From RGIG3701 sp964438515 (GTDB taxonomy: Bacteria > Planctomycetota > Planctomycetia > Pirellulales > Thermoguttaceae), in NCBI GenBank assembly GCA_964438515.1, contig CAYTLK010000085.1:1-15929 (forward strand): a stretch of DNA of 15,929 nt, read 5' to 3'. Made by a program: the position numbers and the translations under genes. The notes beneath the pieces were generated by a model, which was not told where the DNA came from, ran no database searches, and was given only the letters and a program-made list of their open reading frames with translations. Below are positions 6,701 through 15,266 of the stretch, in pieces (position 1 is the first letter of the stretch; every line of letters begins with the position of its first letter).

Positions 6701-7997
6701 ACCTCGTCATTACAACGGCAAACAACTGTTTTGCCGTCTGACCGTTCTGTGTGCGGCGGCGCTGTCCGCTGCACCCTGGGCGCAAGCGGAAACTCGCTTC
6801 GTTCAGCCTGCTGCTTACGAGCAAAGCAGCGTTCAATCCGGCGTCGTTCCCGTTGTGAGAATCGACGCGGTTCAGGAGAGTTCGAACTCTTCTACGAATT
6901 TCGTACAGCCGGTCGCGTACAACACACCGGCTCCGAAACGTTCTGAAAATTCGGTCGAAACATCGGCTGCGCCTTCCACTCTGAAGTGGGTGCCGATCAA
7001 TTCTCCGGAAGCGCGGCAGATGCAGACGCCTTCTTCAAACACCTCGGTAAAACCAGCTTCCGCAGCGGTTTCAGGCACTCGGAGTTCCTTTGTGACGCCG
7101 ATTCCAGCCGTGATGCCGCGCTGTCCTCGCGTGAGGACCGTCTCGAACGAGGAGGAATCTGTTTTACCGCTCGAATCGACGCTTGACGCTCCTTCGGATT
7201 TGATTCCGGACGGCGATGCGGGACTGTCGCTGGACGAGGAAACGCCTATGGTTCCGGCGGACACTTCGTCGGAAGATTTAAACAAGCTTCTTCCTGAAGA
7301 CACTTCGGACGCTCAAAAACCGGGAGCGATTGGAAATAACGATGGGGATATGATGAATCAGGGGGGCCTGAATCAGAATACGAACGCGTCCGAAAACGGG
7401 TCAGTGGAAGAGGAAGCACCTGTACAGAATCAATTACCGAGAACGAATGGACCCGATGCAAAGGTGAATGTTGAGCCGCTGACTCCCGCACAGAGAGAGC
7501 CGTCGGAGAGCATTACAATGCGTCAGATTAATGAAGACGAGTACGATATGCCGTGCGAAAGTACGGAGCCGATGCACCGAATTACGGACATTACGAACGA
7601 CATCGATCTTCACGATACGAAAATCACTCCGAAATCCTGCCCGCTTGCGTCGGAAGACGACCTCTTCCCGGCTCGCGAGTTTGCGGGAACGAATGTGACG
7701 TGGACCGCTTCCAACCTGTGCAGCAATCCGCTGTACTTCCAGCAGCCGGCGCTTGAACGTTACGGTCACTCGATCGGTCCGCTTCAGCCGGTGCTTTCAG
7801 GAGCGCAGTTCCTCATTACGATTCCTGCGATGCCGATGTTGATGGCGATCGACCCGCCGAACGAGTGCCAGTACGCGCTGGGTTACTACCGTCCGGGAAG
7901 CTGTGCGCCGTTCAAATGGGATCCGATTCCCTTCTCGATGCGCGGCGCGATGGTTGAAGGCGGCGTAGCGACGGCTCTCGTCTTCCTCATTCCGTAA
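6645..7997 (+). CDS. Exported low-complexity protein with planctomycete-type C-terminal domain
   Basis: The 450-residue protein has a long basic leader, then a hydrophobic stretch (29-44) and a likely cleavage after AQA (residue 48). A Pro/Ser/Thr/Glu-rich, probably disordered region (50-350) follows, containing FVQPAAY (52-58) and a second copy FVQPVAY. The last ~100 residues are different in character: cysteine-containing and ordered-looking, with NPLYFQQPALERYGH, LQPVLSGAQF, ALGYYRPGSCAPF and an end in VFLIP. I recall this pattern (NPLYFE-LERYGH-YRPGSC) in Pirellulales hypothetical proteins; function is unknown. Start: the ATG at 6645 lies inside guaB with GGGAG (6630-6634) ten bases before it, giving a 56-base overlap in a different frame. 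No later in-frame start keeps the signal peptide. The gene is probably translationally linked to guaB. A terminator follows at 8128. Confidence 0.78.
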   Translation: MISKLHKKLQTTTQRITVEPRHYNGKQLFCRLTVLCAAALSAAPWAQAETRFVQPAAYEQSSVQSGVVPVVRIDAVQESSNSSTNFVQPVAYNTPAPKRSENSVETSAAPSTLKWVPINSPEARQMQTPSSNTSVKPASAAVSGTRSSFVTPIPAVMPRCPRVRTVSNEEESVLPLESTLDAPSDLIPDGDAGLSLDEETPMVPADTSSEDLNKLLPEDTSDAQKPGAIGNNDGDMMNQGGLNQNTNASENGSVEEEAPVQNQLPRTNGPDAKVNVEPLTPAQREPSESITMRQINEDEYDMPCESTEPMHRITDITNDIDLHDTKITPKSCPLASEDDLFPAREFAGTNVTWTASNLCSNPLYFQQPALERYGHSIGPLQPVLSGAQFLITIPAMPMLMAIDPPNECQYALGYYRPGSCAPFKWDPIPFSMRGAMVEGGVATALVFLIP

Positions 7998-8326
7998 CGA
8001 AATCAAAAATAACGTCGATACGGATTCCACATGAAAATTTCGCTGCGGGCGGCTGCGGCAGTCGTTTCGCGACAGCGTAACGACGAAGAAGCGGAAATTC
8101 AATTGGCGTCGGTTATAAAACACAAAGCAAGACTGTTCCTCACCGGACGGTCTTGTTTTTTTATACCTTTTGTTTGCCGCAATTCTGAAATTCCGATTAT
8201 TTTTCATAAATAGTATCATTCTTTTTAGTGGAAATTCCGATAAAAACACTGAAACCCGATTTTCTGTTCAGGAGGAACGGAAGGTCGGTTGTGCGGAGAC
8301 GCTCTGTCGGTTCATGGAGGAACAAA
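7998..8326. other. Intergenic stretch with one terminator
   Basis: These 329 bases between the exported protein gene and the autotransporter remnant contain the terminator at 8128-8162 and an AT-rich stretch (8163-8240) that could hold a promoter, though I see no convincing box pair. A 60-codon frame at 8031-8213 runs through the terminator, lacks a ribosome site and is not convincing. Confidence 0.6.
8128..8162 (+). terminator. Rho-independent terminator of the guaB transcript
   Basis: CAAGACTGTTCC (8128-8139) pairs with GGACGGTCTTG (8145-8155) with one G-U pair and a bulge, around the loop TCACC, followed by an uninterrupted run of T to 8162. It faces the end of the gene at 7997 and probably ends the guaB and exported-protein transcript. 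Confidence 0.85.
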
Positions 8327-8808
8327 ATGGAACATTCCATTCAAAAAAAGAAAAATTCGCAAAAAGAGTACGTTTATCATTCATGCTTCTATCGCGGCTC
8401 TTTTCCTGTTCGGCTCGTTCGTGTTTGTCGGAGACGCCAGCGCCAACAAAATTCAAATCTTTGACGCGGCCGCTCAAAATATCGACTCAATAGACGTTGG
8501 GAACAATTTGCTCTACGTGACGGGCGCGGGCCGGCAACCATCTACGGAAGCGCGGCCGCCCGCCGACCGAATCGTGCTGCGGCGAGTGCTGCGGGACCGT
8601 CACGAGCAGTTTTCGCAACGAGAACGACGTTACGGGAAATTACAAATACACCGTCAAAGGCGTGGATCTCGGCAGAGACTGGTGCAGCCTCGGACTGGGC
8701 GGCGAGTGGACGAGAAACAACCTTTCCCTCTTCGGAGGCTACGATTTTATGATTCGCGGCACGCAGAATCTGCATACCGGAAACGTGGGTGTAAGTTCCA
8801 AGTTTTAA
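8327..8808 (+). pseudogene. Remnant of an autotransporter-like surface protein gene
   Basis: Three pieces in three frames add up to a collapsed gene. An ATG at 8327 with a good ribosome site (GGAGG six bases before) begins MEHSIQKKK. The sequence then needs a shift to the frame reading ALFLFGSFVFVGDASA, a clear signal peptide, and on to about 8520. The last part, in a third frame from about 8580 to TAA 8806-8808, encodes GRDWCSLGLGGEWTRNNLSL, then FGGYDFMIRG and a final KF. This amphipathic beta-strand pattern ending in Phe is typical of the last strands of an outer-membrane autotransporter barrel. The passenger and most of the barrel are missing, so a large internal deletion plus at least one indel (perhaps in the A-run near 8344) is inferred. 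The hairpin at 8811-8841 would be the original terminator. No functional product is expected. Confidence 0.65.
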
Positions 8809-8810
8809 CT

Positions 8811-8841
8811 CCGATGAATCTTGAAATTCAGAATTCATCGG
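8811..8841 (+). terminator. Hairpin after the autotransporter remnant
   Basis: CCGATGAAT (8811-8819) pairs perfectly with ATTCATCGG (8833-8841) around 13 bases, three bases after the TAA of the remnant. The following GAATAAATTTTC is only weakly T-rich. It could end the old surface-gene transcript or shape the leader of the esterase gene. Confidence 0.5.
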
Positions 8842-8870
8842 GAATAAATTTTCAAAGAAAGGGTTTTGTT

Positions 8871-10151
8871 ATGAAAAAATGTTTGTCTCTGTCCCTCCTG
8901 TTTTTCTTTCTTCTTACATCGTTCCTCTGGGCCGGCGCCGCGAAAATCGACGTGGATGCCGACCGGGAGTCGCACGAATACAAATTGACCGAAAACGCAG
9001 CGTTTACGATTACTGTACGTGATGAGAATGATAAAATTATGAAAAACGGAACGCTTAAAGTTGTATTCCGTAATGATTTTCTAAAAGAACTGGGGGCGGA
9101 AACGTTCGATCTTTCGGCCGCGAATCCCGTGACGGTTTCCGGGAAAATGACGGTTCCGGGTTTTTTGAGCCTCACAGCCTCGTGCGAAAATGTTTTCGGA
9201 CTCGGCAGAGCCGCGTTTGAACCGGAAAAGATTCAACCAGCGCAGCCGATGCCGGAGGATTTCGTTTCGTACTGGCGCGGACTGCAAAAAAAGCTGCGCG
9301 ACGAGGTGCCGGCAGACTTGCAGCTCGAAAAAATCGACTCGCTTTCCAATGAACAGCAAACGATTTATCGTATCAGCATGGCGGTTTTTGACGGTCAGCG
9401 CGCGCACGGTTTTCTGTCGGTTCCGACGGGTGAGGGACCGTTCCCCGTCCTCGTGAGTGTGTCGTGGGCCGGGCCGGGGTTCGGACCGGAAACGAATCTC
9501 GCGAAAGAAGGTTTCGTCGTGCTGAGTATGCCGATTTTTCCGTATGCGGTGGGTCTTTCTGCCGAAGAACGTCAGAAACAGTACGACGAATACAACGCAC
9601 AGCTCGGCGTTCTTTACTGCTATTACGGCGCGCCAGACCGTGATAAATACTTCTTTCGGAACGCGTATCTCGGAATCGACCGCATCGTCGATTACGTTTT
9701 GGAACGGCCCGACACGGACGCATCGCGCGTCGGTTATTACGGAACGAGCCAGGGCGGCGGCAGTGCGCTCATTCTTTGCGGTTTGAACGGAAAATTCACA
9801 CACATCGTCGGGAGTGTTCCAGCTTTGTGCGACCATGGAGGCGCGAAACTCGACCGCAGTCCCGGCTGGCCGCGTCTTTATGAAAATGTACAAGATTCGA
9901 AAATAGAAGAAATGGGGCCGTATTTTGACGGTGTGAATTTTGCGCGTTGGATTCATTCGCCGATTCGAATTACGGTCGGATTCATTGATCAAACGTGCAG
10001 TCCCAGCTCGGTTTACTCGGCGTTCAACGTCCTTCCGTCTGCGGACAAGCAGATTTTAACGGAGCCTCATCGCGGTCATTCGATCGGCGAAAAACACAAT
10101 CAGGCGATGGAGTGGCTCAAAACCAGCGTGAAAGCCGGGAAAAAAGAATAA
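8871..10151 (+). CDS. Secreted acetyl-xylan-esterase family (CE7) hydrolase
   Basis: The 426-residue protein starts with a signal peptide (MKK then hydrophobic residues 5-20, cleavage near AGA, 21-23). A beta-rich Ig-like domain (about 25-115) follows, then a CE7 esterase domain related to acetyl xylan esterase and cephalosporin-C deacetylase. The nucleophile elbow GTSQGG (291-296) gives Ser293. GFIDQTCSPSSVYSAFN (370-386) gives Asp373 and matches the family's D-x-x-C-P-P-S segment. His403 in HRGHS completes the triad. It should remove acetyl groups from plant polysaccharides or oligosaccharides outside the cytoplasm; substrate is inferred from family. The frame stays open upstream to 8289, but ATG 8871 is chosen because the signal peptide begins there and an AAAGAAAGGG ribosome-site-like stretch precedes it. 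The upstream extension is the surface-gene remnant. Confidence 0.92.
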   Translation: MKKCLSLSLLFFFLLTSFLWAGAAKIDVDADRESHEYKLTENAAFTITVRDENDKIMKNGTLKVVFRNDFLKELGAETFDLSAANPVTVSGKMTVPGFLSLTASCENVFGLGRAAFEPEKIQPAQPMPEDFVSYWRGLQKKLRDEVPADLQLEKIDSLSNEQQTIYRISMAVFDGQRAHGFLSVPTGEGPFPVLVSVSWAGPGFGPETNLAKEGFVVLSMPIFPYAVGLSAEERQKQYDEYNAQLGVLYCYYGAPDRDKYFFRNAYLGIDRIVDYVLERPDTDASRVGYYGTSQGGGSALILCGLNGKFTHIVGSVPALCDHGGAKLDRSPGWPRLYENVQDSKIEEMGPYFDGVNFARWIHSPIRITVGFIDQTCSPSSVYSAFNVLPSADKQILTEPHRGHSIGEKHNQAMEWLKTSVKAGKKE

Positions 10152-10203
10152 AAGAAACTCCGAAAACTCAACTATTAAAGAATTTTGAAGTGAGAAATCG
10201 AAA

Positions 10204-10233
10204 GAGGGAAACAAGATTCAAGACGTTTCCCTC
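10204..10233. terminator. Bidirectional terminator between convergent genes
   Basis: GAGGGAAAC (10204-10212) pairs exactly with GTTTCCCTC (10225-10233) around a 12-base loop. The flanks are T-rich on both strands (ATTCGAATCACTCTCTTTTT on +, TTTCGATTTCTC on -). It lies in the 100-base gap between the esterase (+) and the PEP-CTERM gene (-). Confidence 0.7.
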
Positions 10234-10251
10234 ATTCGAATCACTCTCTTT

Positions 10252-12310
10252 TTAAGCGGCTGCCCGTTTCCCGAGTCCAACACGGCCGAGCCACACTGCG
10301 CCGAGGAGCAGAAGCGCCCATGTTGACGGTTCCGGAACGCTGTTGTTGTCGAAAATCAACACTTGACCGTTACTGACAAGCGCACTCCAACCGGGTTTTG
10401 AAAACATAACGTTAAACTCTCCCGCCAAATTATCGAAATCAATCACGTCAAACATCTGTCCGTTCGATGTGTCGGCATCGTGTAAATCGACGTAAATACT
10501 TCCATTCGCACCCACAGTCACATCTCCGAATATCATCTTGTCGTAGTTCTCGTCTGAGAAAAAGTCCAGAACGACCGTTCCGTTCAGCGTGACGTCCTGA
10601 GCGGAAAAATCAATCGTCGTGACAGAATCTACGGTGTCGGTCACCCCGACTTCAAGCACTGCATCTTTCGCAAGAGAGAAACTGCCGCCGCCCTGCGTAC
10701 CGTTGGCATTCAGACGAACCGTTCCATTTTGAATGTCAAAAGAGGTCATGGAGTTTGCGGTATTCGCAAGAATCAGAACTCCGTTGCCGGTTTTCGTAAC
10801 GTCAAGATCCACGTTGATTTTGCCGGAAACGGTCAGCGGCGCGTTTTCCGCAACGTTAAAGGTCAACGAACCTTGCGGCGTCGCCCACGAGCGGTTCCAT
10901 TGAATGTCGGGAACAACGTAATTCATAATGTTTGCCGTGTCGCCTTCCTCAAAGACGGTGCCAATCACGCTGTTCCAATTGTATCCGACGCGGAACGAGC
11001 CGTCGCTTGCGCCGTTGGTTAATGAGGAGCCGTTTCGAAGATTGATGTTGCTCACGTAGGTCATTTCTTCGGCGAACACGATGGTTGAATGGTCGAGGTT
11101 GAACGTCGTTCCGTTGGTGAAGTGCCGGGCATTCGACGTCAGGGCCGTGTTCTTCAGATTAACCGTACTGCCGCTGAAATAACCGCTGCCCCTCCATGTA
11201 TTTTCTGCGCTGATGTTGACGGCAACTCCGTCAAAAGTAATGGTTCCGAGTTCGGAAACCACATTCGCACCGTTGAACTTTATCGTTCCTGCGCCGTCGC
11301 CGATTCCCTGAACGAGCAGATTTGTGCCGGCAAAACTGCCGCCCAGAGAGCCAAGTGAGCCGGTGATATTCAGCGTTGCGTCCTCCGCGATATTGATGGT
11401 GAATTGGGTTGCGGTCTCTTTGACCGTTGTGATTTTCGAACGGATGGTCGTCTCGCCGCCAGTGACGTTCCAAGTCGCATCGGCAAAATAACCGACACGC
11501 AGAAAGCTCGTCCCAGTTGTGGAGACGTTGGCGGTGTTCAGCGTCAGATTGTTGATGTACTGGTCGGACTGAAGCGACAAATTCGCGCTGTTGACCGTCA
11601 GGGAGGCGGAAGCGGTTGCGTTGTAGAGTCCCGCAAATGTAAGCGTCGCACCGTTGGAAACCGTAATGGGCGCATTCTCGAAGAAATGAGCGTTGTTATT
11701 TGCGGCAAAATTGTACGAGGAATTCACAATCAGAGTGCCGCCTTCGACGGAAACCGCTTTGATCGAATTGGAATAACCAGCGTTCAGAAATCCATTACGC
11801 GTCAGTGTTTGGGTTCCGTCGCCGACTTTTTTGAGTGTCAGCGTGCCGGCAGACGGGCCGCGAATGATGCCCGCATACGATGCGGAGTCTGTGGAAGCCG
11901 TCCCGACGCCTAATTCGACGATGTAGTTCGGTTTGGAACCGCCAGCGGCAAAGATGACGCCCGTTCCGTTTAACAAACCGATTTGCAGCGTTCCGGTTCC
12001 AGAGCCGGTCATGTTGAAGTTGGCGCTTCCGTTCAGCGTGAGCGACGTAAGAACGCCTGCCGCTCCAGCCTGAACGCGAGTGTAACCGCCGTCCACGGTC
12101 ATCGCGCCTGTGTATCCGGTCGTGTCGTTGAAATGAAGAAATCCGTTGGTCGTAATCGCGCCGGAGCCGGAAAGCGAGGCGAAAGACGAATAGTTTCCGG
12201 AAGCCGTCGTCAGTTTTCCTCCGCCGTCGCCGACCGTAACCGCGTTGGTGAAGGCTTTATTCGTTCCGGCACTGGAAACGTCGAGAGCGCCGCCGTTAAG
12301 CGTGACGCCG
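10252..12310 (-). CDS. PATR-repeat/PEP-CTERM surface protein, C-terminal part after frameshift
   Basis: This frame continues the protein that begins at 13412. The first ATG is at 12102, but the frame reads sensibly from the frameshift at about 12310 (GVTLNGGALDVSSAGTNKAF and onward), so the piece is about 685 residues. It consists of repeated short beta-strand units rich in Asn, Thr, Gly and Ser (SLTLNGSANFNMTGSG, TLTLKKVGDGTQTLT, GGTLIVNSS). This is the pattern of autotransporter-associated beta-strand (PATR) repeats that form a beta-helix. It ends in a PEP-CTERM sorting signal: SVPEPSTWALLLLGAVWLG plus a basic tail, the type processed by exosortase for surface anchoring. No exosortase gene is in the window. 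Whether this part is made depends on the upstream frameshift; no ribosome site precedes the ATG at 12102. Confidence 0.85.
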
Positions 12311-13412
12311 AGATGCCCAGTGCGCCGACCGAGTTTGCAGTGAGCTTTCCCGCCTGAATTTCGACGCCGCCGGCAAGCGTGTTGCTCGTGTTTGTGAGCG
12401 CAAGCGTTCCAGCGCCTGTTTTGGTGAATCCCGTCGCAATCGGTGCGGAAATCGTCGCCGTGTCGGCCGCGTTGGTCACGCCGATGCGCTTCTCGCCGTT
12501 GAGAGTAATCGCGCTTGTGCCGTCCACCGTCATTGAGCCGGAGACGAAATCAATCGAGTTGACCGTAATCGCCGAATCGACCGTAAGCGTCGGAGCGTCC
12601 GTCGCCGTCAGTTTCACCGCCGAGGAATTAGCCCACGCCTGATTCGTTTTGGTTCCGACCTTCCAAGCGGCATCCGTCCAGTTTCCAGCCGCCGAAACGG
12701 TGCGTTCGTACGTCGATGCGGCATAGAGAGCCGGATTGTTGTAAATGTAGGAAACCTGCTCGGCCGAGAGCGCCCCATTGTAAAGCTGCACCTCGTCCAC
12801 AATCGCCGTGGAATTGCGGCCACCGCTGTTGTACGCACCGCACAGACACAAATAACCGACAGCATCCGTTTTCGTCCAAGAACCTGTCGCTCGCACCTCA
12901 CCATCAATATACAACTTTGCTGCCGAGGCTGAGGCGTCGCACGTCAAAACGATGTTATGAAAACCGCTCGTGATATTCGTTGAAGCGACCGCAATCACCG
13001 TCGAAGTGTTCGTCCCAAAATAAGAGCCGACACTGCTTCCATCGGTCGCCTGAAGATGAAGATCGTCACTCGTGTACAGACTCAAGAAATCTTTCCAGGC
13101 AGCCATTCCGTTCCAGTTTCCCCAAAACGAAATCGTCATGTTTCCGGAACTGACGCCCGCCGAGGTCAGATTGTAGTTGTACTTTCCGCCCCCTTTTCCC
13201 TGCAAGCCGTAGGAGACTTTACCGTTTTCTGTAATGGCGGGTACCGTCCCCAATCCTTCATGCGTGGAATATCCGTTTCCGGAGACGTCGGCAAACTGTG
13301 CGTCCGTGGATGAATTATCGTTAAACGTCCAGTATCCGACCAAATCTCCCCGACAAACCCACGGGCAGACCGCCATATAAATGAACAAAACGCATTTTAC
13401 TGTGCCGCGCAT
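12210..13412 (-). CDS. LamG-domain surface protein, N-terminal part before frameshift
   Basis: The first 367 or so residues are real: a signal peptide (MRGTVKCVLFIYMAVCPWVCRG), then a concanavalin/LamG-like domain (about 24-230). This has GYWTFNDNSSTD, SGNMTISFWGNW, KLYIDGEVRATGSW and the typical closing IVDEVQLYNGALSAEQVSYIY, and likely binds carbohydrate. The first PATR beta-strand repeats follow (GNWTDAAW, TGAGTLALTNTSNTLAGGV). After GALGI the frame changes character (33 residues rich in Arg, Pro and Ser) and ends at 12210. The other frame continues the repeat pattern, which places a one-base loss at 12310-12315. The full span 10252-13412 is 3161 bases, one short of 1054 codons. ATG 13412 has GAGG about eight bases upstream. 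It is transcribed divergently from mcsA. Confidence 0.85.
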   Translation of the reverse strand: MRGTVKCVLFIYMAVCPWVCRGDLVGYWTFNDNSSTDAQFADVSGNGYSTHEGLGTVPAITENGKVSYGLQGKGGGKYNYNLTSAGVSSGNMTISFWGNWNGMAAWKDFLSLYTSDDLHLQATDGSSVGSYFGTNTSTVIAVASTNITSGFHNIVLTCDASASAAKLYIDGEVRATGSWTKTDAVGYLCLCGAYNSGGRNSTAIVDEVQLYNGALSAEQVSYIYNNPALYAASTYERTVSAAGNWTDAAWKVGTKTNQAWANSSAVKLTATDAPTLTVDSAITVNSIDFVSGSMTVDGTSAITLNGEKRIGVTNAADTATISAPIATGFTKTGAGTLALTNTSNTLAGGVEIQAGKLTANSVGALGISASRLTAALSTFPVPERIKPSPTRLRSATAEEN

Positions 13413-13472
13413 AATAACCTCGCAACCGACGAAACGTCACTGAAATCTTCAATATAACCATTAGAATTCCTT

Positions 13473-13502
13473 ATATTATGTTCCATGAAATCATTTTGTC
13501 AA
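13473..13502 (-). promoter_or_regulatory. Promoter for the LamG/PEP-CTERM gene
   Basis: On the - strand a perfect TTGACA (13502-13497) is followed after 18 bases by TAATAT (13478-13473). The leader to the ATG at 13412 would be about 55 bases. Confidence 0.65.
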
Positions 13503-13594
13503 GCAAAAAACCAAATTTTTTCTAACTTTTTTTCAGATTTTTTTCTAAAAAACCTCAAAAATTCAAAACGTGTCGGACAGAACAATTTTTCATA

Positions 13595-13623
13595 TTGACT
13601 AAAATGTGAAAATGTATTATAGT
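13595..13623 (+). promoter_or_regulatory. Promoter for the mcsA-mcsB operon
   Basis: TTGACT (13595-13600) and TATAGT (13618-13623), each one mismatch from consensus, are separated by exactly 17 bases. Transcription would start near 13630, so an in-frame ATG at 13606 cannot be the start of mcsA and the ATG at 13681 is favoured. I see no obvious CtsR-type direct repeat over the promoter. Confidence 0.7.
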
Positions 13624-13680
13624 GCTTGTCGAACGAAACCGTTCCATCAAAACCAAAATTTAAACCGAAAAAACCAAAAC

Positions 13681-14208
13681 ATGAAATGTCAGAAATGCGA
13701 TAATCCCGCTACGTTTCACATCACGGAAATTCTCGACGGAAAACCCGTTGAGATTCATCTGTGCAGTGAACACGCCCAGGAATATTTGAATCAGACGCAG
13801 GACTCGATTCCCGGAAACAGCAACATGGCGTCCGCACTTGCGAGCCACCTCGCCCAGCAGCTCGCTCTCACGAAAGTCTCGACCGAATTCTCCGAGACCG
13901 ACCAGGAAACGTGTCCCACGTGCGGAAACACTTTCTTTGAATTTCGTACACAAAGCCGGCTCGGCTGTCCGGAGGATTACACGGTTTTCCGGAAGCAGAT
14001 GGACGCGCTGCTGATGAACATTCACGGGGAAACGACGCACGTCGGGAAAAAGCCCAAACATTTTGGCGAGGAGGAATCTCGACGCTGCACGAGTCTGATT
14101 GGTCTGCGTCACAAGCTCGAAAAGCTCGTGGAGGACGAAAAATACGAAGAGGCGTCGGTCCTTCGCGATAAAATCCGGCAGCTCGAAAAGGAGGCGGGAG
14201 TCGAATGA
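13681..14208 (+). CDS. mcsA: McsA-like zinc-finger/UVR-domain protein
   Basis: The 175-residue protein is the activator partner of the arginine kinase McsB. Zinc-type motifs are CQKC (3-6), CSEH (28-31), CPTC (78-81) and Cys96. The C-terminal UVR domain, LRHKLEKLVEDEKYEEASVL then RDKIRQLEKE (142-171), is the coiled interaction module also found in UvrB/UvrC. In Firmicutes, McsA stimulates McsB and helps deliver substrates to ClpC. The second zinc pair is Cys/His rather than Cys/Cys, and the fourth has a single visible cysteine, so one zinc site may be altered. ATG 13681 is chosen because the domain begins there and the promoter lies upstream; no clear ribosome site is visible. The stop codon overlaps the mcsB start (ATGA), indicating translational coupling. 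Neither ctsR nor clpC adjoins it. Confidence 0.88.
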   Translation: MKCQKCDNPATFHITEILDGKPVEIHLCSEHAQEYLNQTQDSIPGNSNMASALASHLAQQLALTKVSTEFSETDQETCPTCGNTFFEFRTQSRLGCPEDYTVFRKQMDALLMNIHGETTHVGKKPKHFGEEESRRCTSLIGLRHKLEKLVEDEKYEEASVLRDKIRQLEKEAGVE

Positions 14209-15266
14209 CGATTGATGAACTCGTACAATCCCAGCGTGAGTGGCTGCGCAACGATGGTCCCGACGCTGACACGGTGGTTTCCTCCCGAATTCGCCTTGCG
14301 CGGAACCTCGCGGCGTTTCCCTTCGTCACGAAGCTCTCGAACGACGAACGGCAGCAAGTCATTGAAATCCTGCGAAAAGCGATTCGAAAGACCTCTTCTG
14401 GACAGAATTACACCCTGTTTTCCATGGAGGCGCTCAACCCCCTGGACCGAAAACTCCTCGTCGAGTGCCACCTCATCAGTCGGGAACTGGCGGAAGAAGA
14501 GGGGCCGCGAAGCGTCATGATTTCTCCCGGCGGGCAGTGCAGTTTGATGCTGATTGAAGAGGACCATCTGCGGATGCAGTACGTAAAAAGCGGCTTCTGT
14601 CTGCGCGAAGTCTGGCAGGGAATCAACGCGCTGGACGATGCGATCGAGCAAAACGTCGTTTACGCATGGAGTCAAAACCTTGGATATTTGACGGCCTGCC
14701 CCACCAATGTCGGGACGGGGATGCGAATCAGTGTGATGCTGCACCTTCCGGCGCTCGTCATTACGAAGCAGTTCAACAAGGTGTACAACTCCCTTCAAAA
14801 AATCTCGCTGACGGTCCGAGGTCTCTACGGGGAAGGCTCTCAGGCGCTTGGCGATTTTTATCAAATCAGCAACCAAGTGACGCTTGGAATGTCCGAAACG
14901 GAGATACTCGAACAGGTGGAGGACGTTGTAAAAGCGGTGATTCGGTACGAACAAAAAGCGAGAGGGTTCCTGTTGGATGAGAATCGCGAGCAGATTGAGT
15001 CGCGCATTGAGCGTTCTTTGGAACTCATTCGAACCTCCTCTGCGATGACGACGCAGGAGACGATGAACTGTCTGTCGACGCTGCGGCTTGGAATCAATTT
15101 GAAACTGATTGACGACATTCCGATTGGAGTCGTGAATCAGCTTCTGCTTCAGATACAGCCCGCGCACCTTCAGTGGATTTACGGCGGCGTCGAGTCGTCG
15201 CTGGATGGAAATGAATTTCGTGCACAATACATGAAAAAACATTTGCTTCAAATCAACGAGGAATAA
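14205..15266 (+). CDS. mcsB: Protein-arginine kinase McsB
   Basis: The 353-residue enzyme belongs to the ATP:guanido phosphotransferase family and phosphorylates arginine side chains of proteins, marking them for Clp proteolysis in characterised bacteria. Motifs visible: VVSSRIRLARNL (24-35, nucleotide-binding arginines), IEEDHLRMQ (117-125, with the catalytic acid segment), WSQNLGYLTACPTNVGTGMR (155-174, conserved Cys165 and the NxGTG loop) and LYGEGSQA. Length is normal. The C-terminal segment equivalent to the phosphoarginine-sensing RDxxRA motif of Geobacillus McsB appears to read GNEFRA (335-340), so allosteric self-activation may be weakened; that alignment is by eye. The start overlaps the mcsA stop by four bases. 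Tandem terminators follow. A long open frame on the opposite strand (14109-15251) is a shadow of this gene. Confidence 0.96.
   Translation: MTIDELVQSQREWLRNDGPDADTVVSSRIRLARNLAAFPFVTKLSNDERQQVIEILRKAIRKTSSGQNYTLFSMEALNPLDRKLLVECHLISRELAEEEGPRSVMISPGGQCSLMLIEEDHLRMQYVKSGFCLREVWQGINALDDAIEQNVVYAWSQNLGYLTACPTNVGTGMRISVMLHLPALVITKQFNKVYNSLQKISLTVRGLYGEGSQALGDFYQISNQVTLGMSETEILEQVEDVVKAVIRYEQKARGFLLDENREQIESRIERSLELIRTSSAMTTQETMNCLSTLRLGINLKLIDDIPIGVVNQLLLQIQPAHLQWIYGGVESSLDGNEFRAQYMKKHLLQINEE

Noticed and set aside
8031..8213. Small gene MKISLRAAAAVV... between the exported protein and the remnant
   Set aside because: It reads through a strong terminator, has no ribosome site and no recognisable features.
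8289..8870. A 620-residue open frame from 8289 to 10151 as one gene
   Set aside because: The first ~190 residues mix a displaced signal peptide with Arg/Pro-rich sequence out of frame with the beta-barrel piece. A second, clean signal peptide starts at 8871, where the esterase begins.
9081..9992. A 303-codon open frame on the - strand opposite the esterase
   Set aside because: It is antisense to the CE7 domain with its catalytic triad, and its composition is that of a shadow frame.
12210..12300. The Arg/Pro-rich tail SASRLTAALSTFPVPERIKP as a genuine C-terminus
   Set aside because: The neighbouring frame continues the beta-strand repeats exactly from this point, so this tail is post-frameshift noise.
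13606..13680. An upstream in-frame ATG for mcsA at 13606
   Set aside because: It lies between the -35 and -10 boxes of the promoter and would add 25 residues not typical of McsA.
14109..15251. A 380-codon open frame on the - strand opposite mcsB
   Set aside because: It mirrors mcsB codons, has biased composition (many Arg, Leu and His) and no recognisable domain; the + strand gene is unambiguous.
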